Below the pieces are notes generated by a model. That model saw only the letters and a program-made list of their open reading frames with translations, did no database searches and was not told the DNA's origin. Positions 36,176 through 44,724 of a stretch of 64,000 nucleotides of DNA are shown piece by piece (position 1 is the first letter of the stretch; the number at the start of each line of letters is the position of its first letter). The position numbers were made by a program, and so were the translations under genes. The DNA is from Streptomyces sp. S465 (GTDB lineage: Bacteria; Actinomycetota; Actinomycetes; Streptomycetales; Streptomycetaceae), in contig NZ_CP114036.1 of the NCBI RefSeq assembly GCF_026898115.1, positions 3,038,001 to 3,102,000 on the forward strand, read 5' to 3'.

Positions 36176-37098
36176 TGGCGCACGCCGCGACACGCGCACC
36201 GCGCCGCGGCACCGGCCGGCCGGGAGTCGGCCGGCCCGGCGTCGCCTGGGCCCTTCCCGGGGCGCTGTTCTTCGTCTTCTTCGCCGTGGCGCCGATGGTC
36301 CTGGTCGGCGCCCTCGCCTTCACCGACTGGGACGGTATCGGCACCCCGAGCTGGACCGGGATGAGCAACTGGTCCCGGCTGTGGGACGACCCGGACACCC
36401 ATCAGGCCATCTGGCTCAGCCTGGTGCTGACCGTGCTGACCTGGCTGTTCCAGACCCCGCTGGCGCTGCTGCTGGGCGTGTGGGCGGCCGGACGGCAGCG
36501 CAACCGGGCCGTGCTGTCGGCGATCTTCTTCCTGCCGCTGCTGGGCTCCTCCGTCGCGCTCGCGCTGGTCTGGAAGTCGCTGCTGGACCCCAACTTCGGC
36601 CTGATCGCCGACATCGGGCCCGCCCTGGGCTTCGCGGACGGCGATCTGCTCGGCAGCTCCAAGGGCGCCTTCGGCGCGATCCTCTTCGTCACCGCCTGGC
36701 AGTTCATCCCCCTGCACACGCTGATCTACCAGGGCGGCGCCCGCGCCATCCCGCGCTCGCTCTACGACGCGGCGGCGATCGACGGCGCCGGCACCGTACG
36801 GCAGTTCTTCGCGATCACCCTCCCCCAGCTGCGCAACACCATCGTCACCTCCTCGGTGATCATGGTGGTGGGCGCGCTGACCTTCTTCGACACCGTGCTG
36901 ATCCTCACCAAGGGCGGTCCGGGCACGGACACCACGATCGTGCCGTACCTGATGTACAAGAACGGTTTCCAGGCGTTCGACCTCGGCTACGCCAGCGCGG
37001 TCGCCACCATCCTCGTCGTCGTCGCCACCACCGTCTCGCTGCTGCTGGTACGGCTCACCGGCTTCGCCGCGATGCGCAGCACCCGGGAGGGCATGTGA
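36175..37098 (+). CDS. bxlF: ABC sugar permease 1 (BxlF)
   Basis: The 307-residue MalF-type permease has six predicted membrane segments (first: ALPGALFFVFFAVAPMVLVG) and the EAA-like loop YDAAAIDGAGTVRQFFAITL, which contacts the ATPase. The ATG at 36175 overlaps the bxlE stop (TGATG); GTG 36172 is an alternative. It forms the channel with BxlG. Confidence 0.9.
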   Translation: MAHAATRAPRRGTGRPGVGRPGVAWALPGALFFVFFAVAPMVLVGALAFTDWDGIGTPSWTGMSNWSRLWDDPDTHQAIWLSLVLTVLTWLFQTPLALLLGVWAAGRQRNRAVLSAIFFLPLLGSSVALALVWKSLLDPNFGLIADIGPALGFADGDLLGSSKGAFGAILFVTAWQFIPLHTLIYQGGARAIPRSLYDAAAIDGAGTVRQFFAITLPQLRNTIVTSSVIMVVGALTFFDTVLILTKGGPGTDTTIVPYLMYKNGFQAFDLGYASAVATILVVVATTVSLLLVRLTGFAAMRSTREGM

Positions 37099-38012
37099 CC
37101 GACGTCCTGCACGACCTGCACGATCGCCCCCCGAACGGCGTCCGTACGCCGAACAAGACCCCGGCGGCCTCTCGCCCCCGTCTCCGCCGCCGGGGTCTGC
37201 CCCGCTGGAACTATCCGGCCGGGCTCGGCTCCCTGATCTGGCTCGGCATCGTCGGACTGCCGCTGTACGTCCTGGTGGCCGCCACCTTCCAGACCCGCGA
37301 CGGCTATATCGACGACGGTCCGCTGGCCCTGCCCGACCATCCGACGCTCGCCAACTACCGGCGGGTGCTGGAATCCGACTTCCTCTCCTACCTCCTCAAC
37401 ACCGCGCTGGTCACCGCCGTGTGCGCGACGATCGTGATCACGCTGTCGGTGACCGTCGGCTACACCGTCGTCCGCGCCCGCGGCCGGGTCTCCCGCCGGA
37501 TCTTCCAGATCTTCCTGCTGGGGCTGGCGATCCCCTCCCAGGCGGTGGTGATCCCGGTCTACCTGGTCATCACCAAACTGCATCTGTACGACACCCTGCT
37601 CGCGGTGATCCTGCCGACGGCCGCCTTCTCGCTCCCGGTCAGCGTGCTGGTCCTGGTCGGCACGATGCGCGACATCGACGAGGAGCTGTACGAGTCGATG
37701 GCGCTGGACGGGGCGAGCCCCACCCGGGTGCTGCTCCAGCTCGTCGTGCCGCTGTCGCGGTCCGGGATCTCCACGGTCGGGGTGATGTCGGCGCTGCACG
37801 CCTGGAACGGCTTCCTCTTCCCGCTGCTGCTCACCCAGTCCAAGAGCAACCGGCTGCTGACCCTGGGGCTGTACGACTACGTGGGCGAGTTCCGGGTGGA
37901 CACCCCGGCGCTGCTCACCGCCGTGGTGCTCTCCATCGTCCCGATCTTCCTGGTCTATCTCTTCGCCCGCCGTCAGCTGATCAACGGCCTGATGGGCGTG
38001 GGCGGCAAATAG
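37095..38012 (+). CDS. bxlG: ABC sugar permease 2 (BxlG)
   Basis: The 305-residue MalG-type permease starts with a GTG overlapping the bxlF stop. The first membrane segment (GSLIWLGIVGLPLYVLVAA) follows a basic cytoplasmic tail, and the EAA loop is YESMALDGASPTRVLLQLVV. It ends ARRQLINGLMGVGGK, the typical MalG C-terminus that touches the ATPase. Confidence 0.9.
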   Translation: MTDVLHDLHDRPPNGVRTPNKTPAASRPRLRRRGLPRWNYPAGLGSLIWLGIVGLPLYVLVAATFQTRDGYIDDGPLALPDHPTLANYRRVLESDFLSYLLNTALVTAVCATIVITLSVTVGYTVVRARGRVSRRIFQIFLLGLAIPSQAVVIPVYLVITKLHLYDTLLAVILPTAAFSLPVSVLVLVGTMRDIDEELYESMALDGASPTRVLLQLVVPLSRSGISTVGVMSALHAWNGFLFPLLLTQSKSNRLLTLGLYDYVGEFRVDTPALLTAVVLSIVPIFLVYLFARRQLINGLMGVGGK

Positions 38013-38063
38013 ACCGTCCCCCACCCCGCCGCCCTCGTCCGCTCTCCCCCGACAAGGAGCTTC

Positions 38064-40463
38064 ATGCCTCAGCCCTGGCAGGACACCTCCCTCTCCGCGC
38101 AGGACCGCGCGGCGGCCCTGCTCTCCTCGATGACGCTGGAGGAGAAGCTCGCCCAGCTCTCCAGCGTATGGCCGGGTTCCGAGGCCGAGGAGGGCGAGGA
38201 CGTCGCCCCGCTCCAGCACGAGGTGTCCGAGGCCGTGGACCTCGACGACCTCCTCCCCCATGGCATCGGCCAGCTGACCCGCCCCTTCGGCACCGCGCCC
38301 GTCGAACCGGCCGAGGGCGCCGCCGCGCTGGCCCGCCTCCAGGCCCGGATCGCCGCCGGAAACCGCTTCGGCATCCCGGCCCTCGCCCATGAGGAGTGCC
38401 TGACCGGCTTCTGCTCCTGGCGCGCCACCGTCTTCCCCACCCCGCTCGCCTGGGGCGCGTCCTTCGACCCGGCGCTGGTGGGCCGGGCCGCCGAGCTGAT
38501 CGGCGGTTCGCTGCGGTCGGCCGGTGTCCACCAGGGGCTGGCCCCGGTGCTGGACGTGGTGCGGGACGCGCGCTGGGGCCGTACGGAGGAGTCCATCGGC
38601 GAGGACCCGTATCTGGTCGCGACCATCGGCACCGCGTACGTCCGTGGCCTGGAGTCCACCGGGGTCGTCGCCACCCTCAAGCACTTCGCGGGCTACGCCG
38701 CCTCGCGGGGCGCCCGCAACCACGCCCCGGCCTCCATCGGCCCCCGGGAACTCGCCGACGTCGTCCTGCCGCCCTTCGAGATGGCGGTGCGGGACGGGGG
38801 CGCGCGCTCGGTCATGCACTCCTACAACGACATCGACGGGGTGCCCTCGGCCGCCAACCCCTGGCTGCTGACCGAACTGCTCCGCGACACCTGGGGCTTC
38901 ACCGGCACCGTCGTCGCCGACTACTTCGGGGTCTCCTTCCTGGAGCTGGCCCACCGGGTCGCCGACACCCGGGGCGGCGCGGCCGGGCTCGCCCTGGCGG
39001 CGGGGGTGGACGTGGAGCTGCCCGCGGTGCGCTGCTTCGGCACCCCGCTGCGGGACGCGATCCGGGCCGGGGAAGTGGACGAGTCGCTGGTGGACCGGGC
39101 GACGCTGCGGGTGCTGCGGCAGAAGTGCGAGCTGGGGCTGCTGGACCCGGACTGGTCGCCGACCCCGCCGGCGCTCGCCGAGGACGCGGGCCCCGTCGAC
39201 CTCGATCCGCCGGAGATGCGGGCCGTGGCGCGGGAGCTGGCCGAGGAGTCGGTGGTGCTGCTCGCCGACGACGGCGATGTGCTGCCGCTCGCCCCGGACG
39301 CCCGGATCGCCGTGGTCGGCCCGCTCGCCGACGACCCGACCGCCATGCTCGGCTGCTACACCTTCCCCCGCCATGTGGGGGTGGAACACCCCGAACTCCC
39401 CCTGGGCATCGAGGTGCCGACCCTGTTCGCCGCGCTGCGCGCCGAACTGCCCGGTGCGCGGATCACCCACGCCGAGGGGTGCGCCGCGCCCGGCCCGGCC
39501 GCGTCCGCCGGGGACGCGGCCGGAACGGGGGGAGCCGGCGGAGCGGTCTCGGCCGGGGCGGCGGCGCTCACCGCCGAGAGCCGGCTGGCACAGGCCGCCA
39601 GGACGGCGGCGGACGCGGATGTGTGCGTCGCCGTGCTGGGCGACCGCTCGGGCCTGTTCGGCCGGGGCACCTCGGGCGAGGGCTGTGACGCCGCCGATCT
39701 CGAACTCCCCGGTGAGCAGGGGGCGCTGCTGGACACCCTGGTGGCCACCGGCACCCCCGTGGTGCTGGTGCTGTTCACCGGCCGGCCGTACGCGCTCGGC
39801 CGCTGGTCGGGGCTGCTGGCCGCCGCCGTCCAGACGTTCTTCCCCGGCGAGGAGGGCGGCCCGGCGGTCGCCGGGGTGCTGAGCGGACGCGTCAACCCCT
39901 CGGGCCGGCTGCCGGTGAGCGTCCCCTACGCGCCCGGCGGCCAGCCCTGGACGTACGCACAGCCGCCGCTCGGCCTGCGCAACGACGCCAGCTCGATCGA
40001 CCCGACCCCGCTGTTCCCCTTCGGCCACGGGCTGTCCTACACCTCGTTCGCCTGGGAGCGCCCCGAGGCCGACGCCACCGATGTCCCGACCGACGGGGAG
40101 ACCACGGTCCGGCTGACCGTGCGCAACACCGGCGACCGCGCCGGGACCGAGGTCGTGCAGCTATACCTGCACGACCCGGTGGCCCGGATCGCCCGGCCGG
40201 AGTCCCGTCTGATCGGCTACGTACGGGTGCCGCTGCGGCCGGGCGAATCCGCCGAGGTCCACTTCACCTTCCACGCCGACCTCGCCTCGTACCCGCTCGG
40301 GGCCGACGGCACGAGGGTGGTCGAACCCGGCGCCCTGGAGCTGCGGCTGGCCTCCTCCAGCGCCGACTCCGCCGTACGGCACACCGTCCCGCTGAGGCTG
40401 ACCGGCCCCGAGCGCACGGTGGACCACCGGCGGCGGCTGGTGTGCGAGGCGCGGCTGAAATAG
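38064..40463 (+). CDS. bxlA: GH3 beta-xylosidase (BxlA)
   Basis: The 799-residue GH3 enzyme contains the N-terminal barrel with STLKHFAGYAASRGARNHAP segments, the nucleophile motif GTVVADYFGVSFLELAH (Asp of VADY), an alpha/beta sandwich domain (EESVVLLADDGDVLPL, VLFTGRPYALG, FFPGEEGGPAVAGVLSG) and a C-terminal fibronectin-III-like domain (TVRNTGDRAGTEVVQLYLHD). There is no signal peptide, so it cleaves imported xylobiose in the cytoplasm. An AAGGAG site precedes the ATG. It completes the bxl operon; an Ala/Gly insert near residue 480 is non-conserved-looking. Confidence 0.9.
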   Translation: MPQPWQDTSLSAQDRAAALLSSMTLEEKLAQLSSVWPGSEAEEGEDVAPLQHEVSEAVDLDDLLPHGIGQLTRPFGTAPVEPAEGAAALARLQARIAAGNRFGIPALAHEECLTGFCSWRATVFPTPLAWGASFDPALVGRAAELIGGSLRSAGVHQGLAPVLDVVRDARWGRTEESIGEDPYLVATIGTAYVRGLESTGVVATLKHFAGYAASRGARNHAPASIGPRELADVVLPPFEMAVRDGGARSVMHSYNDIDGVPSAANPWLLTELLRDTWGFTGTVVADYFGVSFLELAHRVADTRGGAAGLALAAGVDVELPAVRCFGTPLRDAIRAGEVDESLVDRATLRVLRQKCELGLLDPDWSPTPPALAEDAGPVDLDPPEMRAVARELAEESVVLLADDGDVLPLAPDARIAVVGPLADDPTAMLGCYTFPRHVGVEHPELPLGIEVPTLFAALRAELPGARITHAEGCAAPGPAASAGDAAGTGGAGGAVSAGAAALTAESRLAQAARTAADADVCVAVLGDRSGLFGRGTSGEGCDAADLELPGEQGALLDTLVATGTPVVLVLFTGRPYALGRWSGLLAAAVQTFFPGEEGGPAVAGVLSGRVNPSGRLPVSVPYAPGGQPWTYAQPPLGLRNDASSIDPTPLFPFGHGLSYTSFAWERPEADATDVPTDGETTVRLTVRNTGDRAGTEVVQLYLHDPVARIARPESRLIGYVRVPLRPGESAEVHFTFHADLASYPLGADGTRVVEPGALELRLASSSADSAVRHTVPLRLTGPERTVDHRRRLVCEARLK

Positions 40464-40495
40464 CCGAGTGGCGATCAGGGGGAACCACCGGGCGT

Positions 40496-40517
40496 GCCCC
40501 GGCCCCGGGGCCGGGGC
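40496..40517. terminator. Bidirectional GC palindrome between converging genes
   Basis: GCCCCGGCCCC and GGGGCCGGGGC form a perfect 22-bp palindrome between bxlA and the converging large gene. Confidence 0.65.
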
Positions 40518-40520
40518 CGG

Positions 40521-42515
40521 TCAGGCCGGGCCCTCGCCCTTTTCCACCAGCGCCCAGGCGTGGGCGAACAGTTCGGGCAGGGTGCGGGTGGGCAGCGGAA
40601 GGGGGTTCTCCAGCCGCCCGTTGTAGGAGCGCCGGAGCCCGATCAGCTCCGCCTTCCACGCCTCCATGGGCTGGTAGGGCTTCTTGGCGTGGACCCACTC
40701 ACCCGGCAGGAAGACCTTGCGGCCCGCCCGGGGCCGGGTGTCCTCGGTGACGAGGCCGCGCTCGACCAGGACACCGGCCGCCTTCTGGTGCTGCGGGGCC
40801 TTCCACCCGTTCCAGGTGCGGACGTTCCGGTCGGTGGGCGCGGGCACGGCCAGCAGCTGGAGGTAGAGCGCCGCCGCGTCCTCGTCGATACCCAGTGTCC
40901 CGGCGACCCTCGCCACCACCTCGGGCGCGGAGGCCGCCGGGTTCGACTCGTACGCGCCGGCCGGCAGCGAGGCGCTCTCGATCCGCTCGACGATGCGCGC
41001 GCAGGCGGGGCCGCGCAGCCACTCGACGATCGGGAGGTCCTCCCGGTGGAAGCCGGAGGTGACCGCCGCCAGGGTCCGGGAGCGCTCGTCGTCGCCGTAG
41101 AACGCGGGGCGGAAGTACAGACGGGGAGGACCCTGGTACCCCCTGCGGTCGACCGCGCCGTCCGTGACGACGGTGAGCCCGTCGTCGATGCTCGCGACGT
41201 CCAGCCGCTCCGGGCCCGCGTACGGCCGGAACCCGAACCGGTCGTGCAGATCGGCGGCCGTACGCCCCAAGCCGGCGGCGGGGTGCCCGGCGCGCAGCAG
41301 CAGCCCCGGGTGGTCCAGGCGCTCGAGCAGCAGCCGCACCAGTCCTGGCGCCCCCTCGCGGACCGGGTCACCGGCGGGAAGCGCGGCGTAGACCCAGCCC
41401 AGATTCGGCACGACGGAGTGCAGGCGCTCCTCGAACCGCATGATGTCCCACTGGGCGTCGGTGAGCAGCGGGCCGTAGTCGCTGTTCTTGATCCAGGTGT
41501 CGAGCGGGGCGCTGAGCCCGGCTTCGGCGGCCGGGCCGGTGAACGCCGCACAGAACTCGGCCGCCGACACGCGCAGCAGCCCCAGCTCGACGACCGCGTC
41601 GAACGTGCGCTCGGGCACCACGGTCCGGGCGCCGTACCGCGCCCGCCACGCCTCGGCGAGCCGCTCGGCCACCCCCCGCATCCCGCCCGGCTCCCACAGC
41701 TCGGCGGGGTCGTCGGGCAGCGCGTCCGCCACCAGCTCCAGACGGCCGGCGGCGCGCAGCCGGGCCAGCTCGGAGGAACCGTCCTCGGCCTCGGCCACCT
41801 TCAGCCGCAGCGTCGCCCGCTCCTGGTCGTCCAGGAACGGGACGTACATCCGCTCCAGCATCCCGGCGAGCGCGAGGGACGCGGCGGGGCGCCCCAGCCC
41901 CGTCCGCTCCCGCAGCAGGCTCACGGCCTCCCGGTCCCACGGGACCGGGCCCCGCTCGCGCACCAGCGCCACCAGCCGCCGCAGCTGCTCCGCGCTCCCC
42001 CAGCCGCGCGGCACCTCGGCGACCTCCTCGATCTCCCCCAGGCCGGGCGGCTCCGCGTCCCCGGTCCGCAGGTCGACGAACTTACGCCGCCCCTGACCGC
42101 TCCACCCCACGCTCACGGCCGCCCCGCGCTCGTCGCGCACCGCGAGCCGTTCGGTGACCGCGATCCCGGTACGCAGCCGGGCACCCGGATCGGCGAACGG
42201 GCTCTCCGCCCACATCTCCAGCAGCGCCAGCAGCCGCTCCCGCCGCTCCGGACGCGTGGACGGCGCGGCGGCCCGGAGTGCGACGGCCCCGATCCGCCCG
42301 ATGAACCGCACCCATGACCCTTCCCCCGCGATCCCGGGCCCGTCCTCGCCCTCGGGGCCCGGCGGATCCCAGGTCCCGGTCAGAAACCGCCCGGTCCGCT
42401 CGATGGCCCCCAGCGCCCCGGGCCGCCACATGCCCGTGCCGTCGATGAGCCCGCTCAGCGCGGGCACCACGCCACGGTCGTCCAGAGCCGCCCACGCCTC
42501 GGTCGTCTTCGTCAT
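40521..42515 (-). CDS. Large uncharacterised protein (664 aa)
   Basis: The 664 codons show strong GC third positions and a clear GGGAGG site before ATG 42515, so it is a real gene, but I recognise no domain. It has no signal peptide or membrane segment. It is rich in Arg, Glu, Leu and Trp. Notable segments: WVRFIGRIGAVALRAA, LLALLEMWAESPF, WDREAVSLLRERTGLGRPAA with a possible helix-turn-helix character, WIKNSDYGPLLTDAQWDIMRFEERLH, and a C-terminal YLQLLAVPAPTDRNVRTWNG then GWKAPQHQKAAGVLVERGLV. The alternating helical pieces suggest a large cytoplasmic scaffold or regulatory protein. No operon partner: the neighbour upstream is 545 bp away. Confidence 0.75.
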   Translation of the reverse strand: MTKTTEAWAALDDRGVVPALSGLIDGTGMWRPGALGAIERTGRFLTGTWDPPGPEGEDGPGIAGEGSWVRFIGRIGAVALRAAAPSTRPERRERLLALLEMWAESPFADPGARLRTGIAVTERLAVRDERGAAVSVGWSGQGRRKFVDLRTGDAEPPGLGEIEEVAEVPRGWGSAEQLRRLVALVRERGPVPWDREAVSLLRERTGLGRPAASLALAGMLERMYVPFLDDQERATLRLKVAEAEDGSSELARLRAAGRLELVADALPDDPAELWEPGGMRGVAERLAEAWRARYGARTVVPERTFDAVVELGLLRVSAAEFCAAFTGPAAEAGLSAPLDTWIKNSDYGPLLTDAQWDIMRFEERLHSVVPNLGWVYAALPAGDPVREGAPGLVRLLLERLDHPGLLLRAGHPAAGLGRTAADLHDRFGFRPYAGPERLDVASIDDGLTVVTDGAVDRRGYQGPPRLYFRPAFYGDDERSRTLAAVTSGFHREDLPIVEWLRGPACARIVERIESASLPAGAYESNPAASAPEVVARVAGTLGIDEDAAALYLQLLAVPAPTDRNVRTWNGWKAPQHQKAAGVLVERGLVTEDTRPRAGRKVFLPGEWVHAKKPYQPMEAWKAELIGLRRSYNGRLENPLPLPTRTLPELFAHAWALVEKGEGPA

Positions 42516-42585
42516 CGGACCTCCCCCGTCTCCCCCGTCGAATACATCACGAGGAGATCTTCGCTCATGGGTCCGACAGCGAGCC

Positions 42586-42718
42586 TTGCCCGGCTCGGCC
42601 GGGTGCGGGTTTCCTCTCGCGCCTTCGGCGCACTTGAGCAGCGGGGCCGGGGGTGCCGGGCCGGGCGCTCGCCGCCGGGCGCCGGGCCGGTGGGGGCGGG
42701 GCCCGGTGGCGGCTTCCG
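42586..42718 (+). repeat. Dispersed intergenic repeat, copy B
   Basis: The copy runs from TTGCCCGGCTCGGCCGGGTG through CTCGCGCCTTCGGCGC, TTGAGCAGCGG and CGCCGGGCGCCGGG to GGTGGCGGCTTCCG. It matches copy A at 16450 and, in inverse orientation, copy C. Confidence 0.85.
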
Positions 42719-42870
42719 TGGCCGGGGGCCGAGGCCGATGCCGGACAGCGGGGGTAGGGCACCCCTCTGGAAACTGATTGGCAAATTAGTTGCGTCAGAT
42801 CAAGCGCTTTTTAGGGGGTGGGGTGAGGGGCGGCCGGCCCGCAGTCCGGCGGGGCCCCGACCGCCGAACA
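42719..42870. other. Spacer between inverted repeats, AT-richer
   Basis: About 150 bp. The stretch AAACTGATTGGCAAATTAGT and following bases (42770-42810) is strikingly AT-rich for this genome. No gene seen. Confidence 0.5.
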
Positions 42871-43002
42871 CGGAAGCCGCCACCGGCGCCCACCCAACGG
42901 ACCCGGCGCCCGGCGGCGGCGCCGCGCCCCCCCACCCCCGCCGCCGCTGCTCAATGGCGCCGAAGGCGCGAGACGAAAGCCGCACCCGACCGAGCCGAGC
43001 AA
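42871..43002 (-). repeat. Dispersed intergenic repeat, copy C (inverted)
   Basis: The complement reads TTGCTCGGCTCGGTCGGGTG, GCTTTCGTCTCGCGCCTTCG, TTGAGCAGCGG and ends GGTGGCGGCTTCCG. Copies B and C form an inverted pair about 150 bp apart. Confidence 0.85.
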
Positions 43003-43060
43003 CCCAGCGGGCGCGGCATAGGAGCAGCGGTGACAGCAACTCGGCGGCGACAGCGGTGTC

Positions 43061-43663
43061 CTATCCGCGTACCGCGGCGACCGCCTCGTCGAAGGCCCGT
43101 TCCATACCGACGGTGCCGCCGCTGCGGACCCAGGTCTCCGTGGCGACTTCGGAGCAGGCCAAGGCGCAGGCGGCGAGCGCGTGGGCCCGCACCTGGGTCA
43201 TGAGGTCCTCCGCGGCCCCCAATCGTCTGGCGATGTCCGGCACGAGCAGTTCGGTCCACTGCTGCCGCTTCTCCAACTGGCGCGCCCGGAGGGAGGGCGA
43301 CGCGTGGAGCATGCTGGTGATCTTGAGGAAGTCCTCCGCCGAGTACGGCAGGGACTCGAGGAGTTGCAGCAGGGCCGCCCGGAGCGCTTCCCACGGAGGC
43401 TCGTCGGCCGGGCGAGCCTCCAGCGCGGCCCGCAGGACCTCTCCGTGTGCGGCGTGGTCGCCGAGCACGATGTCTTCCTTCGTGCCGAAGTAGCGGAACA
43501 ACGAGCGCCGCGAGATGCCGATCTCGGTGGCGATCTGCTCCATGGTGGTGGCTTCGAAACCGCGTTCGAGGAACAACCGCATCGCGGTGGTGACGATCTC
43601 GGCCTGCACTGCTCGCCGGGTGCGCTCCCGTAGCCCCGCCCGGCGGCCCTTCTGATCGTTCAT
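43061..43663 (-). CDS. TetR-family transcriptional regulator
   Basis: The 200 residues have a TetR helix-turn-helix (AMRLFLERGFEATTMEQIAT, then GISRRSLFRYFGTKEDIVLG) followed by an all-helical ligand domain (PPWEALRAALLQLLESLPYS, ITSMLHASPSLRARQLEKRQ). The ATG at 43663 gives the normal N-terminus (NDQKGRRAGLRERTRRAVQ); an upstream extension would run through the promoter. It is divergent from the short-chain dehydrogenase at 43773 and very likely controls it. Confidence 0.92.
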   Translation of the reverse strand: MNDQKGRRAGLRERTRRAVQAEIVTTAMRLFLERGFEATTMEQIATEIGISRRSLFRYFGTKEDIVLGDHAAHGEVLRAALEARPADEPPWEALRAALLQLLESLPYSAEDFLKITSMLHASPSLRARQLEKRQQWTELLVPDIARRLGAAEDLMTQVRAHALAACALACSEVATETWVRSGGTVGMERAFDEAVAAVRG

Positions 43664-43701
43664 GGAACCGCAGCCTACCCCTTCGTGCACCCAGTACCTC
43701 A

Positions 43702-43732
43702 TTGACACCGAGTGACAGTTTAGGCGTACAGT
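43702..43732 (+). promoter_or_regulatory. Promoter and candidate TetR operator
   Basis: TTGACA (43702) and TACAGT (43727) are 19 bp apart. GACACCGAGTGAC (43704-43716) is a near-palindrome of GACAC/GTGTC overlapping the -35, as expected for repression by the divergent TetR. Confidence 0.45.
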
Positions 43733-43772
43733 GCCATCACTCATTCCCTCCACCACCGTCCAGGAGCAGCCC

Positions 43773-44579
43773 GTGAGCGCCGTCGACTACCACGGCCAGA
43801 CCACCCTCATCACCGGTGCCAGCGCCGGCATCGGCGTGGAGTTCGCCCGCCGGATCGCCCAGCGCGGCTCACACGTCGTCCTCGTCGCCCGACGCAGGGA
43901 ACGGCTCGAGAAACTGGCCGCCGAACTCACCGCCGCCCACGGCATCCGGGCCACGGCCATCCCGCTCGACCTGAGCCTGCCCGCAGCGGGGCAGGCCCTC
44001 GCCGAGGAGACGGCACGGCGCGGCCTGAGCGTGACAAGCGTCGTGAACAACGCCGGCTTCGGCACCTTCGGCCCGTTCCACACCGAGGACCCACGCCGGC
44101 TGAGCGAGGAGATCTCCGTTGACGTCGCCAACGTGGTCGACATCACCCGCGCGTTCATCGAGCCGCTGCGGGCCTCCGGGACCGGGGTGCTGGTCAATGT
44201 GGCGAGCATGGCCGCGTACCTTCCCGTCCCCAACATGGCCGTCTACGCGGCGGCCAAGGCGTTCGTGCTGCATTTCACCGAGGCCCTGTGGCACGAGTCG
44301 CGCGGCACCGGGCTGCGCGTACTCGCCCTGTCCCCCGGTGCGACCAACACCGAATTCTTCGACGTCGTCGGCACCGATGGCGCGGACGGCGGCACCAAAC
44401 GCCAGTCACCCCAGGAAGTCGTGGCCACAGCACTGCGGACACTTGACCGCCGCACACCACCACCGAGCGTCATCTCCGGCCGCCTCAACCGCGTCATGGC
44501 GAGCCTGGGCCGCGCCTCCAGCAGGCGACGCGCGGTCATGATGATGGGGGCCACGACCACCGCCCCGGACCCGGCCTGA
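43773..44579 (+). CDS. Short-chain dehydrogenase/reductase
   Basis: The 268-residue classical SDR has TTLITGASAGIGVEFARRIA with the TGxxxGIG cofactor motif, VVNNAGFG, VNVASMAAYLP with the catalytic Ser, YAAAKAF with Tyr-x-x-x-Lys, and LSPGATNTEFF. Arg residues after strand 2 (ARRRERL) favour NADPH. GTG 43773 has AGGAG 6 bp upstream. The substrate is unknown; divergent pairing with a TetR regulator suggests induction by a small molecule. Confidence 0.9.
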   Translation: MSAVDYHGQTTLITGASAGIGVEFARRIAQRGSHVVLVARRRERLEKLAAELTAAHGIRATAIPLDLSLPAAGQALAEETARRGLSVTSVVNNAGFGTFGPFHTEDPRRLSEEISVDVANVVDITRAFIEPLRASGTGVLVNVASMAAYLPVPNMAVYAAAKAFVLHFTEALWHESRGTGLRVLALSPGATNTEFFDVVGTDGADGGTKRQSPQEVVATALRTLDRRTPPPSVISGRLNRVMASLGRASSRRRAVMMMGATTTAPDPA

Positions 44580-44724
44580 GGACGGCCTGATGGCCGGTGG
44601 GGAGGATGCCCCGTTCGACGCAGTTGTTCGCGCTGCCGCTGTAGCTCTCCGCGCGCCCCGCTTAGGCTGTCGCCGGACACAGGGGCTACCGGCGCGCGTA
44701 GCGCACACCGCGAAGGAGCGCGTG

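Noticed and set aside
36987..40028. 1013-codon minus-strand open frame opposite bxlG/bxlA
   Set aside because: Antisense shadow; the plus-strand genes have strong domain evidence and ribosome sites.
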